24,530 nucleotides of DNA from Hypsibius dujardini (taxonomy: Eukaryota; Tardigrada; Eutardigrada; Parachela; Hypsibiidae). Shown here in pieces: positions 10,590-23,373 of the stretch. Position 1 is the stretch's first letter. Each line of letters begins with the position of its first letter. The DNA lies in assembly GCA_001579985.1 (NCBI GenBank), contig LRSR01011222.1, forward strand, positions 1 to 24,530, read 5' to 3'. Both the position numbers and the translations under genes were made by a program. The notes under the pieces were generated by a model. The model saw only the letters and a program-made list of their open reading frames with translations. It did no database searches and was not told where the DNA came from.

Positions 10590-10957
10590 ACGAGGTAAAG
10601 GCCGTTAACCAGGCCGCTTTTAGAAATCGTAACTTAATCAGGCCGGTTTTTTCAACGTTGATTTCCCGGTGCTGCAGTGCTGCCATGCCATAACAGATGG
10701 CTTGAAAAACATTCAGAAAAATTCTCTGACCCATTTTAGTTCGTTCCTAAGCCTCACGGTTCGAATTTGAGTCCAAAAAAAGGAAGAGAAGAATTTCAAT
10801 GGAGAAGTGTGTAAGTAGTCCGGTAGAGGCGCCACTTCGGTTCCATCTCCCTGGGTTGATTTCGCAAAAACGACTTATGCGCCACCTGTTGGCCTGCCGG
10901 CCTGGTTAAGTTACGATTTCTGAAAGCGGCCTGGTTAACGGCCTTTACCTCGTACTG
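10586..10957. mobile_element. Long-terminal-inverted-repeat element (family B)
   Basis: A 61-bp inverted repeat, left arm 10586-10646 and right arm 10897-10957, differs at only 2 positions, both C/T. Termini are CAGTACGAGG and CCTCGTACTG, around a 250-bp non-coding centre. TA precedes the left end; TT follows the right end. It abuts the right terminus of family A copy 2, sharing the bases CAGT, which suggests nested or adjacent insertion. The form fits a non-autonomous TA-target (Tc1/mariner-like) DNA transposon; assignment is inference. Confidence 0.75.
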
Positions 10958-10989
10958 TTCTGCCGGTATTCATCAGAAGGCTAAAAACC

Positions 10990-11930
10990 GCGCATTTTAT
11001 TCGCGCATTGATTAAGCTTGAGCCGCTGTAATTCGTCATGGATCCGAAGGGGCTGGTAGGTGATCCTGGTAAAAGTAAAACGACCCTGAAGGAGAAACCA
11101 AACTGAAATTAAATTAAAAGTTCACAACTAAATTTGATTAGTTTCGTTTGGCTGACAGAAAAGTAAAACGAAAAGCTTAAAACAAAAGAATGTACTGGGA
11201 AAACATTTAGCTGAGAAAAGTAATTAGTCATCGATTAAAACTGAACGAAACGAAACTAAAATTGAATTGAATTGAATTGAATTAACAGTTTACCATTAAT
11301 TGTGTTTAGTTTCGTTTTATTTTTTGATTGAGAAAAAAGCTCAAACAAAAGCTTCACGCAAAATAAAATGAGCTAGGAATTCAGTTGGAAAAATTAAAAT
11401 TATTCATCGCTTTAAAATAAAGTAAACTAAACCAAAACAGAGTGAATTAATAATATGTGCGATTCAAAAATTAAATCAAAACTAAATCAAAAGATTCGTA
11501 CAGTGTCGTTAATTTTCAGTCTTCTGTCATAATTTATTGTATTATTGTAAATCATATTTAACTGTCAAATTCATATCTAGCACTAAAGCGTACTAGTTGG
11601 AAAAATGATAATTAGTAATCAATCCTCCATCGATTAAAATTAATTTCAACGCTTAGTGGTTTCAGAAAGTAAGCTTTAAATAAATAATTTCTGTTGTATT
11701 TTTTTTGTAATCCCTGACAAATTTAGAATTAACTTTTTACTAATTTAAATGCAAAAAAATAAAGTGAGGGAAACTATAAGCATTAGCCAAATAATTTCGA
11801 ATAAAGCCCATTTATTAAAAAAGTTTAGTTATGTACTGAAAAACTAAAAACTGTTAATGTGAGGTTTTTATCAACAAGATAACTTGTTTTCGTACTGATT
11901 GCCGATATGTTTTCTGTTATCTATTTCGGT
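10990..11930. repeat. AT-rich intergenic DNA with degenerate tandem repeat
   Basis: No gene seen. Blocks TTAGTTTCGTTT, AAAGCTTAAAACAAAAG / AAAGCTCAAACAAAAGC, GTTGGAAAAAT and CATCGATTAAAA recur in order, starting about 11140, 11310 and 11570, as a very diverged unit of roughly 170-260 bp. A (GAATT)n run lies at about 11261-11283. Confidence 0.5.
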
Positions 11931-11947
11931 CTCCTGCTGCTAGGTAT

Positions 11948-12025
11948 ACAGACAGACAGACAGATAGACAGACAAACAAACAGACAGACAGGCAGACAGA
12001 CAAACAGTTAGTCAGACAGTCAGTC

Positions 12026-12056
<31 letters not shown>

Positions 12057-12118
12057 GAGACAGAGAGACAGACAGACGGGCAAACATACGGGCAGACTGG
12101 TAAACAGACAGACAAACG
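11948..12118. repeat. (CAGA)n tetranucleotide array
   Basis: CAGACAGA array with AGAGAGAC, CAAA and CAGT interruptions, about 200-370 bp upstream of the RIIa gene start, in its putative promoter region. Confidence 0.9.
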
Positions 12119-12317
12119 AATGACATGTTCCTTTCAACAATCCACGATTACAAGTTTCTCATTTCTACGAAGGCGGGAGCATTTCCTAAGGCCTAGGCAA
12201 CACAAGGTGGCTGAACCTAGCGGGATAGGATGGACCACAACAAAGTGGTCTTCGTCCTTAAGCCGCTCGTAGTTGTCTCCCGGACACTCTTTAAATAAAT
12301 TAAAAAGCTAGGCTGGG

Positions 12318-13226
12318 ATGGATCACTTGGAGGAAGATGATCAAACGTTTGCACTGAAAGGCCCAGCGTTTTGGCAAAAGGAAACGCTATCGGACCGTCA
12401 AAAAGGCGAGTTGGCCCAGATGATGTTCGCCGAGAACGAAGACGATGAGCGATACCTGCGCGTCCACCCGGAAGTGGACTACATCATGGCCGCCGTTGTG
12501 ATGTAATTGTGAGCTCCATTATCGTCTGGTTTCGCTATTTCGAGTGCAAAACTGGACTCCTTTTCATTGACCCTAGGGCCGCCCTGGAGAGTCCTCCGAA
12601 AGATGCACTACGATTTGCTATAGGTTAGCCAGCCTGCTTCTGATTGCTTTCTGAAGTATGTGAACGCTAAGTTACGGCTGTCTAATTAATGATTACAGTA
12701 TCCGGCTTGGCTGTCTGTTTTCTGTGAATGTCCTTGTCCTCTGTGCCTAGCTCATGAACATTGAACATTACTGCCTTTCAATCTTTCAGCCTGCCTGTCT
12801 TTCTGTCTTTCTGTCTGTTTCTCTGCTTGTCTGGCTGGCTGGCTGTCTGTATCTGTCACTCTTTATGTCTCAATGCCCATATGTCTGCGTGCCTGTCCGT
12901 TTGTCTGTCTGCCTATCCGGTCTGTCTGTCTGCCAATTTCAATCCATTCCATGCCCATGCCTGCCTGGCCATATATGCGTAATCGTCTGCATGGCTATAA
13001 GATGCACGTGCCTGAATGCCTTCCAATCATTCCAGATTACCTTTCACAAGACAACCTCAAAGAGCAGGTCATGAGCCAGGTCTCAGAGTACCGCATGGAC
13101 GACATCGCCCGCCGCCGGCTCCACGAACTCGAGTACCGCGGCACGGTCCCGCTGGACGCGGAATCAGACCTGGCAGCGGTGGCCGCAAAACCGAACAACA
13201 CCCCCAAACGAACCGACAAGCAATGA
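12318..13226 (+). CDS. Small RIIa/Dpy30-fold protein, RIIAD1-like, 3 exons
   Basis: Exons 12318-12502, 12577-12623 and 13036-13226 join in frame (phases 2 and 1) to give 140 residues ending at TGA 13224-13226. The 47-nt middle exon completes the domain: residues about 45-85 read YLRVHPEVDYIMAAVVMAAL, then ESPPKDALRFAIDYLSQDNL. This is the two-helix RIIa dimerisation/docking pattern (helix, Pro-containing turn, helix ending in F-x-x-DYL) and resembles vertebrate RIIAD1 (YLRTHKEVEWL / ADYF) from memory. Family members dimerise and dock to amphipathic helices of AKAP-type partners, often in cilia or sperm flagella. The acidic 44-residue N-terminus (EEDDQ, ENEDDERY) and charged C-terminus are not part of the domain. 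The start is the only good ATG, preceded by an AT-rich stretch. Intron 2 (412 nt) carries a CTGT array. RIIAD1 orthology is inference; another RIIa-domain protein is possible. Confidence 0.75.
12787..12935. repeat. CTGT/CTGG array in RIIa intron 2
   Basis: Imperfect CTGTCTTT, CTGTCTGT and CTGGCTGG units inside the intron 12624-13035. Confidence 0.85.
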
Positions 13227-13417
13227 TGTGAAGGCCCCAACCCGCTCCTCAAAGAAAAACCACGAACACACACCGACAAAGAAAACGCGAAAACATATTT
13301 ACGCACTGATACTGACGTGCGGATGAAGTGCAAACTGTGACGGCAGGAGACATAATTTAAATTTCGCAAGAAAGCAAACACGTGTAAAAACTCTCCGAGC
13401 TTCAAAATTGTACTTTA

Positions 13418-13423
13418 AATAAA
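13418..13423 (+). terminator. Candidate poly(A) signal of the RIIa gene
   Basis: AATAAA 192 nt after the stop codon at 13226. It lies 136 bp short of the stop codon of the convergent SURF4 gene, so the two 3' UTRs probably come close or overlap. Confidence 0.5.
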
Positions 13424-13558
13424 AAAACAGTAGTCGTTCCACGGAAACTCAGGATGGCAACACATATGTCTCTGCAGGTCCCAAAGAACGCGCCAACAGA
13501 AAGGGAAACAAGGGACAGGCAGATAAAAGTGTTCTCGAAAAGAGTCCCTGACCGATTC

Positions 13559-16800
<3,242 letters not shown>

Positions 16801-16808
16801 TCAGACAT

Positions 16809-17140
16809 AACTGTCCAGACAAAACCATCCAGACAAAACCATCCAGACAGAACTGTCCAGACAAAACCATCCAGACAGAACTGTCCAGACAGAACTATCC
16901 AGACAGAACTGTCCAGACAGAACTATCCAGACAGAACTATCCAGACAGAACTATCCAGACAAAACTATCCAGACAGAACTGTCCAGACAGAACTGTTCAG
17001 ACAAAACCATCCAGACAGAACTGTCCAGACAGAACTATCCAGACAGAACTATCCAGACAAAACTATCCAGACAAAACTATCCAGACAGAACTATCCAGAC
17101 AGAACTGTCCAGACAGAACTGTTCAGACAGAACTGTCCCT
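16809..17140. repeat. 14-bp minisatellite, about 23 copies
   Basis: Tandem CCAGACAGAACTGT with variants CCAGACAAAACCAT and CCAGACAGAACTAT and few indels. It ends about 70 bp before the acceptor of the golgin start exon. Because 14 is not a multiple of 3, each frame cycles through the same 14-residue peptide, so more than one frame is open over 400 bp. Confidence 0.92.
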
Positions 17141-17213
17141 CAAAAAGGGTTTATCAGCTTCCGAATAAATACAAATACAAAATGCTAATTTTTTTTCTAT
17201 CGTTCTTTTCAGG

Positions 17214-17231
17214 ATGGCCAACATAATTTGA
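17214..17231 (+). other. Short upstream ORF in golgin 5' leader
   Basis: ATG GCC AAC ATA ATT TGA begins 2 nt after a strong acceptor (pyrimidine tract to AG 17211-17212), ends 8 nt before the golgin ATG at 17240 and is in a different frame. Its ATG has G at +4. It would matter only if this exon is a non-coding leader. The golgin frame is also open upstream of 17240 to the acceptor, so coding may instead begin in an unseen exon. Confidence 0.4.
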
Positions 17232-17239
17232 CCTCACCG

Positions 17240-17895
17240 ATGGAGCCACGACGGAAGGAGAATATGCCTGATTTATTACGTGTCGACGCGTCGTCGGTGG
17301 AGAACGGCGGAGACTCGCACGACCATGCGGCTGCCGTGGAAGGCAATCGAACGCCGTCCCCTTCCCCTTCCGGCAACGCCCCGGAGAACGTTACATCCGA
17401 AGTGAAACTTTTGAACGGCGATCGCAACGTACGACTTCTTATATTTATACTCTTTCCCTCAACAACGAAGTCCGTCGACTTACACTTTTTGACTTGCTGC
17501 TTTTTTTTGCAGCATGTCGAATCGGCAGCCGGAGAACAAAAGAAAAAGATCCCCGTAAGCGATGGTAGCGGCGATCACTTTTGAGGGTGCCTTTTTTGTT
17601 GTTGTGCCGATTTGAATTAGTCCTTGCGTCTTTGTAGGTGGAATCTCTGAGCAAGGAAGAGTTGATTGCACAAGTGAAGAAGCAGATGATCCTGCTGCAG
17701 AAGACCAAGGCGCGCTATGACGGTTCGTCACTTTATTTCGGCTTTGAATAACCGATCGGCGAGAAGATGCGGAGAAACGCCATGACATGTAGTCATGACT
17801 GACGAACCGGGCAAATAAACCGTTTGCATGAATAAACAGTCACTCGGGGCAGAGATAGGCAAACAGACAGACTGACGAACAGATAAACAGCATTC

Positions 17896-17946
<51 letters not shown>

Positions 17947-19632
17947 CAAGCAGACAAACCAGAGACATCCGGATGGACGAATGAACGTGCAGAGACAGAG
18001 AGAGAGAAAGTCCTGCTTACCTGTGTAAGAACTTGTAGGTAAAACACAGCGATTTGGTTTGATCGATTTATCTGCCATTTGCAGAGTTACAAAAGAAGTT
18101 TACGGATTCGGAACGGCCCATCATTCCAAACGGCACTGCGGAACAAAATTCATCGGATGACAGAAGCGCATCATTGCTCCGCGAAAAGATCACTTCCCTT
18201 GAAGCAGACCTCAAAGCCGAGCGCGAACTCCACCGGAAAGCCAAAGAACAGCAGCAGACCCCGAAAACCGCGCAAAATTCTGTCGCCGATCTGGAACTGC
18301 GCGATTATCAGCGCACGATCGCGCTGCTGAACGAGAAGGTCGGTCCCTCTTTCCCTCCGTCTTGTCTGCTTGTCTTTCAGTCTGTTGATTCATCGATCTC
18401 TCTGACTGCCTGTTTGTCTGACTGCCTGTTTGTCTGTCTGACTTTTTGACTGTCTGTCTATCTGTCTGCTTGTCTGTATGTCTGTATATCTTTCCTTCAC
18501 CTATCTGTCTGACTGCCTGTTTGTCTGTCTGACTGTCTGACTGTCTGTCTATCTGTCTCCTTGTCTCCTTGTCTGTATGTCTTTCCTTATCCTTTCTGTC
18601 TGACTGCCTGTATGGCTGTCTGTCCTTCCATCTGTCTGTTTATCTCTTCTGTTTGACTTTCGGCCTTTAAATTTCACATGGGAATTCTTTTGCAGGTGAC
18701 CGCCAAGGACGACTGCATCCTCCGGATCACCGAACAGCTCCGCACTGCGGACCAACTCCTCCTGACCAAACAGCAAACCGTCCAGGATCAGGCCAAGCAA
18801 ATTGAAGAATTGGCTGAAAAAAATGCCAGGCTGGAGAGTAGTTTGTCCGATGCGCACCGGGAGCACGCTGACAAGGCTCGCCTGATGTCTGGCCTACGCG
18901 ATGAACTCTCCTCGGCTGGAGAGAAAATTCGCAGCTTGGAAGGGAAGTTGGGGAGCCACTCCGAGGAGCAATCGGACTTGGTGCGGAATTTCAGCCGGCT
19001 CCAGGAGAGCGTGGAGGCCAAGGAGCGTGTTGTGCAGGGGAAGAATGCGGAGATCTCGCGGTTGACGGTTGATTTGGCTCATGTGCGCAGTCAACATGAT
19101 CATGTGCTGCGAGACTTCGAGGACTATAAGGTATCTATTTTTATTTATCTTTTAACCCGTGGCAGGTCATAAAATAATTAATCACTTTTAATTGATGCTT
19201 GTTTATTAATTTGACTTGATTTTTTAAGGTGCGAGCGCAGGCGCTCCTCCGGCAAAAGGACAACGTGGTGGAGAGTGCCCAACGTCAACGGGAAGTAGAC
19301 GATCTGGTACAGCGCGTAGCTGAGTTGGACGCCGACCTGGAAGGGAAGGAGCGGAAGATTGTGGAACTGAATGAAGAATTGAAAAAGGAGAAGTGGGCCG
19401 CGGATGCGGCCAAGCGAACCTTTGATACAGAAAAAGTGCACTGGGAGCGGACGATTTTGGACGGGGAAGTCAAGATCCGTTCGTTGGAGGCTGCCCAGGT
19501 AAAACATGCTTTCTGGGAGGATAAACGTACAGAAAAGAGGGCAAACAGGCACGCAGACAACGGGGCAACTCTTCAGGCAGGCAAGACGGTAGATATGCAA
19601 GCAGACATATGGATAGACAGGCAGGCAGACAG

Positions 19633-19672
<40 letters not shown>

Positions 19673-21249
19673 GGCAGACAGACAGGCAGACAGGCAGGCA
19701 GGCCGGTAAGCAGGTAAGAATATAGGCAGATAGGCAGAAAGATTTTCAATCTGTGTGACTGACAGATACGTAGAAAGGAAAACAAACATACAAATAGAGA
19801 GTTAGTCAGTCACTCAGACACGCAAACACACGGACGGACAGACAAGTAGACAGAGAGTCAAGTAATTTCGGTGTTGCTGGACGATAAATTCATAAAGACT
19901 GTTGTTTCAGGAATCTGCATTCCAAGACCAACGCCGCAAAATCAAAGCCTACGAGATCGAGATTAACAGCTTGAAGGACCTTCACGGGAGCACCAACGAG
20001 AAGCTCCTGGACGATCTCCGCCAACTGCGCACGGAAAACGAAAGTCTGCGCCACAAAGACACTTCCTTGGACAGCCGATTCGATCGCATGGACCTCAGCC
20101 TGGATGAGTTGAACTTCACCCGCAGCAAATCGGAAGAATTCGGACCGACCGATGTGGCGCGCTCACGGAGCGGCTCCTCCGAGCACAACAGTTCGCCGAC
20201 CTCCGAGCTGCCCTCGTCCGTGTTCAATCGCACCATCAGCGTGTCCGCCAGTGAGCCGAACAACTCGATCAGCCAACAACCCTTCGAGAAGCTCATCGCC
20301 TTCCCGGTGCACAACAGCGTCGCCACCACTTCGGCAAAAGACATTGAGGTACTGTAGAGTCCCGACCCATCCGTGGTACTTTTTAGACCCCCCCTCCCAG
20401 TAAATCAGACCCGGTGGGCCAAAACAACTTACGCTGCAATCGATCAATCAAATCAATGAATCGACCGCAGAAAGAAAGGATGAAAAGTAACTGAACTGCT
20501 TACGCAATCAATCAATCAATCAATCGACACGCGCGGTCTTGTGGTTCGCACATCTTTGCAGTCAATCAAAACGGTCGCTTTTACTGTGTGATGACGCAGG
20601 CACCACGGATGGGTCGCGATTCTACAGTGTATGTGCAGTTGTATATCGACACTGGCCATTAAATTAGTTTTAACTAAAGCGTATTGAGCTTATCTAAAAT
20701 ATTAATATAATATTAATATGAATATAATATAATATTAATATTAATATAAAATATATGGATATTAAGTGTGTAGTGAGAATTTAATTAATAATGAATAAGG
20801 TCTATATCACTTAGTGATAGTAATAATTAATAGTGCTACTATCAGTTAATAGTAATGATAAATTGATAAATTTGCTATTGAAAATTTAGGTGCGGCGGAT
20901 GGCGCATTTGTCGGAGCTGCTGCACGAAAGCGAGAGCGCCAACGTCCGGCTGAACGACCAAATCCGCCTGCTCAAGTCGGAGCTGCGTCGCGTGGAAGCC
21001 AACACGGAGCGCGACAAGCACGCCAACTCGCTGGAGTACCTGAAGAATGTGCTGATGCAGTTCCTGACGCACCGGGTGGCCGCCTCCGAGCAGGAGAAGC
21101 TGATTGAGGTGATGACGACCATCTTGAAGCTGACCACGGAGGAGCGCCAGCAGCTGCTGAAGGCCGCCGCCTCGGCCTCCTACATTCCCGAGGGGATCAA
21201 GTCCTGGGGCACCTACCTCAACCCTTGGAAGGCCAAGGATGATGGCTGA
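17240..21249 (+). CDS. GCC2: GRIP-domain golgin, GCC2/GCC185-like, 8 exons
   Basis: Exons: 17240-17428, 17513-17554, 17638-17722, 18085-18338, 18696-19130, 19229-19498, 19911-20348, 20890-21249. All joins hold frame, giving 690 residues. Order: a Ser/Pro-rich N-terminus; a short conserved segment LSKEELIAQVKKQMILLQK at about 80-98; long heptad coiled coil (about 110-490); a Ser-rich linker (about 500-570); and a C-terminal GRIP domain at about 605-665 (NSLEYLKNVLMQFLTH) with the Arl1-contacting Tyr at about 621. The stretches DFEDYKVRAQALLRQK, DQIRLLKSELRRVE and the tail SWGTYLNPW match GCC2 rather than golgin-97, golgin-245 or GCC1 (compared from memory). It is far shorter than human GCC2 (about 1,680 residues). 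Family role: peripheral trans-Golgi tether for endosome-to-Golgi carriers. Introns are either 83-98 nt or 357-541 nt, and every long one carries a repeat array or MITE. The start could be upstream through the acceptor at 17211. Confidence 0.88.
17883..17955. repeat. (CAGA)n array in golgin intron 3
   Basis: About 14 near-perfect CAGA units (17893-17945 cleanest) in the sense orientation of the transcript, upstream of exon 4. Confidence 0.92.
18355..18650. repeat. (CTGT)n arrays in golgin intron 4
   Basis: CTGTCTGTCTGACTGCCTGTTTGT blocks repeated several times, complementary to the arrays in introns 3 and 6. Confidence 0.92.
19530..19860. repeat. (CAGA)n/(CAGG)n arrays in golgin intron 6
   Basis: Dense CAGACAGA at about 19616-19700 passing into GGCA units, then looser copies to 19860. 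Confidence 0.9.
20351..20628. mobile_element. MITE-like element, family A, copy 1, at golgin intron 7 donor
   Basis: A 29-bp terminal inverted repeat: left 20351-20379 and right 20600-20628 match at 26 of 29 positions (outer ACTGTAGA, inner CGACCCATCCGTGG). The 278-bp interior is non-coding with (CAAT)n. Left TA flank at 20350-20351; the right flank TGTA is imperfect. The intron donor GT is 20349-20350, so the element starts at the splice site. Confidence 0.75.
20640..20889. repeat. AT-rich palindromic TAATATTAAT tract, end of golgin intron 7
   Basis: ATTAATAT/AATATTAAT units at about 20697-20760 can fold on themselves. The rest up to the acceptor AG 20888-20889 is AT-rich with TAATAGT repeats. 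Confidence 0.7.
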
Positions 21250-21490
21250 TCTCGTCTCTGGGATCTTCCGTGTCTTTTTGTGGTGTCACTCCTGTGCGAG
21301 AGCCTTTTTGGCGTCTTTCGATATTTTTTGCAATTTATGCACGCGGAAGGTCTTTTCCTGTTTTATTTCTCCCTCGCCCGGTTTTTCTTCAGGAACCCAG
21401 CGTTGTCGACGGGTTCTCCGCCTCCGCTTCCCTGCTTAGACAGATGGTAGACTTTCTTTCGGCTTTCACAGCGCCTTTGGCGTTCGTCAC

Positions 21491-21710
21491 CTGCTTCGCG
21501 TAACAGTCTGCGGTTCACATCTCTCTTATTATCCTTGGAAATAGTGACGGAACAATAACGAAAAAAGAGCGTTTACTTTCTGGGACGAGAATCCAAGTTA
21601 CTGCTTCGCGTAACAGTCTGCGGTTCGCATCTCTCTTATTATCCTTGGAAATAGTGACGGAACAGTAACGAAAAAAGAGCGTTTACTTTCTGGGACGAGA
21701 ATCCAAGTTA
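21491..21710. repeat. 110-bp recent tandem duplication
   Basis: Copies 21491-21600 and 21601-21710 differ at two positions (CAC/CGC in CATCTC context; CAATAACG/CAGTAACG). A few bases of a third copy (CTGCT) follow. It lies in the putative golgin 3' UTR. Confidence 0.95.
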
Positions 21711-21924
21711 CTGCTGAGCGTGATGGAACAGACAACTGGAGTTCACGAAGCCTCCGAACGATTGATACGAGCGGCCGGCTAGAGGGGCTGATAGTCGGTT
21801 CAATGGAGTAACGGGCCAACCGGTAGGTGGTCGGGCAGTCCTAATAATGAACCGTGGGACCAAAACCTTGAGCGGTTCACCCTCATGACAACCGATTAAT
21901 CTGGATTCTCGACGGTGAATTCGA

Positions 21925-22112
21925 AAATTATGCGGTCAGCCTAGAAGGTCATCGCACGACCTGAAAAAGACAGTAGGTCCGGAAAGTGGACGATCGGTCT
22001 GGAAGGCTATCGCACGGTTTCAAAGGTAGGCAGTTAATCCGAAAGGTGGACGGTGGGTTCGAAAGACATGCGGTCAGCCTAGAAGGTCATCGCACAATCT
22101 GAAAGGTGGATG
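21925..22112. repeat. Diverged ~20-bp minisatellite
   Basis: Repeating GGTC-GAAAGGT-ATCGCAC pattern. The block GCGGTCAGCCTAGAAGGTCA occurs at about 21932 and again at about 22070, with five or six poorer units between. Confidence 0.75.
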
Positions 22113-22228
22113 GTAAGTCAACTAGAATATTCAGGCAAAGGGGGGCAGGTTCGGAAGAACGAGCTCAAGCATCCAAAATGACTAGGCGCACTCAAAGAGC
22201 TCTTAGTATAAGTAAGCATCCCAACTAT

Positions 22229-22322
22229 ACGTTACCGTTACCGTTACCATTACCGTTACCGTTACCGTTACCGTTACCGTTACCGTTACCATCACAGTTA
22301 CCGTTACCGTTACCGTTACCGT
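22229..22322. repeat. (CCGTTA)n hexanucleotide array
   Basis: About 15 copies of CCGTTA with CCATTA and CATCACAGTTA interruptions. It resembles an interstitial telomere-type hexamer in form, but CGGTAA is not a telomere unit I know. Confidence 0.92.
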
Positions 22323-22324
22323 TT

Positions 22325-22348
22325 CTTGGCTGAAACCTTTCGGCCAAG
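22325..22348. other. Near-perfect 24-nt hairpin
   Basis: Arms CTTGGCTGAAA and TTTCGGCCAAG pair over 11 positions (one G-T wobble) around a CC centre. It lies directly after the CCGTTA array and about 35 bp before an AATAAA. Confidence 0.7.
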
Positions 22349-22381
22349 AGGGCCTCATATCCACCGGTTTCGGGTATACAA

Positions 22382-22387
22382 AATAAA
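22382..22387 (+). terminator. Candidate poly(A) signal of the golgin gene
   Basis: The first AATAAA on the plus strand after the golgin stop, 1.13 kb downstream. It would give a long 3' UTR that includes the 110-bp duplication, the CCGTTA array and the hairpin at 22325-22348. A nearer, non-canonical site cannot be excluded. Confidence 0.3.
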
Positions 22388-22443
22388 ATCCTGAAGATGA
22401 GTTGCTTGAAAAGATGTCTAATTAGACAAAATCCTGGCCGATA

Positions 22444-22449
22444 TTTATT
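22444..22449 (-). terminator. Candidate poly(A) signal of the syntaxin gene
   Basis: TTTATT on the plus strand reads AATAAA on the minus strand, about 206 nt past the syntaxin stop codon. Motif and position only. Confidence 0.4.
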
Positions 22450-22654
22450 GTCACGTGGGATGGCTTCTCAATTTTTAACCATAATTGGCAAACTGAACAC
22501 CAACGGCAACTACGGAAGTGTAATATCTTCGTCGGGTGTTCGGTGTCTACCGAACAAAATGAGGCATATCGCGCTCACTGGAAAGACTAAAACTCTTTTT
22601 TCCGTTGTTCCGAACAGAACCAAAAAGTGTGTTTTTTTTTACAAAAGAAATTCG

Positions 22655-23327
22655 CTACTTCTTGCCAAAATAAACTGCTAGGAAAATGGTCAGTGCAATG
22701 AGGAGCACAAGGATCACAGCAAACAGCGCCAGTTTCACCTGAATAAAGGGAAACTCGGTCTTATTTATGGGCATAGTTGTATGTGTGAAAACAAAATTGC
22801 ATTTCAAAAGAGGTTTTACCTTTCGATGACGCATAGTCTTCCGCATGCGTTGAGCCTCTTTCAGTAGGGATCCCGCATCGCTCAGGTCGTCGCGGGTCAT
22901 GGAGATTGTGGTTTCAATCTTCGACACCGTTTCGCCCTATCAATACAACACATTATTGTACGTGCTTGTAAACGATCTAAAACGGAATGTCCAATCAATT
23001 CCGAAGTACAGATTAGCCCACCAAATACAATAAAAATCACTAACCCAATTCAGCAACTAGTGAGGCACGCTACTGCGAGTGAATTACGTACTAACCTGAG
23101 ATTCTACTAGTACGCTAACGTCCATGAAAAGATCTCGCACTTCTGCAATGCTTCGTTCCAGGGATGAAAGTTCGGAATGCCTTGCGTCTAGGTCTCGTAG
23201 AGTCTGTCTTGCATTCTCCGACTCGGATATTATCTAAAAATAACAATTTCACCGTTTGTCTTCAGTGCCTGCAACTCAGACAAACAGACAGACAAACAGA
23301 ACAAACAGACAGACAGACAGACAGACT

Positions 23328-23373
<46 letters not shown>

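Noticed and set aside
10456-10734. 92-codon minus-strand frame
   Set aside because: Falls across the two inverted-repeat elements; no domain, and the elements look non-coding.
10750-10790. Possible tRNA T-arm (GGTTCGAATTT)
   Set aside because: No A box, anticodon arm or acceptor stem at suitable spacing.
16809-17140. CRISPR-like array
   Set aside because: Units are contiguous 14-bp repeats without unique spacers, in a eukaryotic context; it is a minisatellite.
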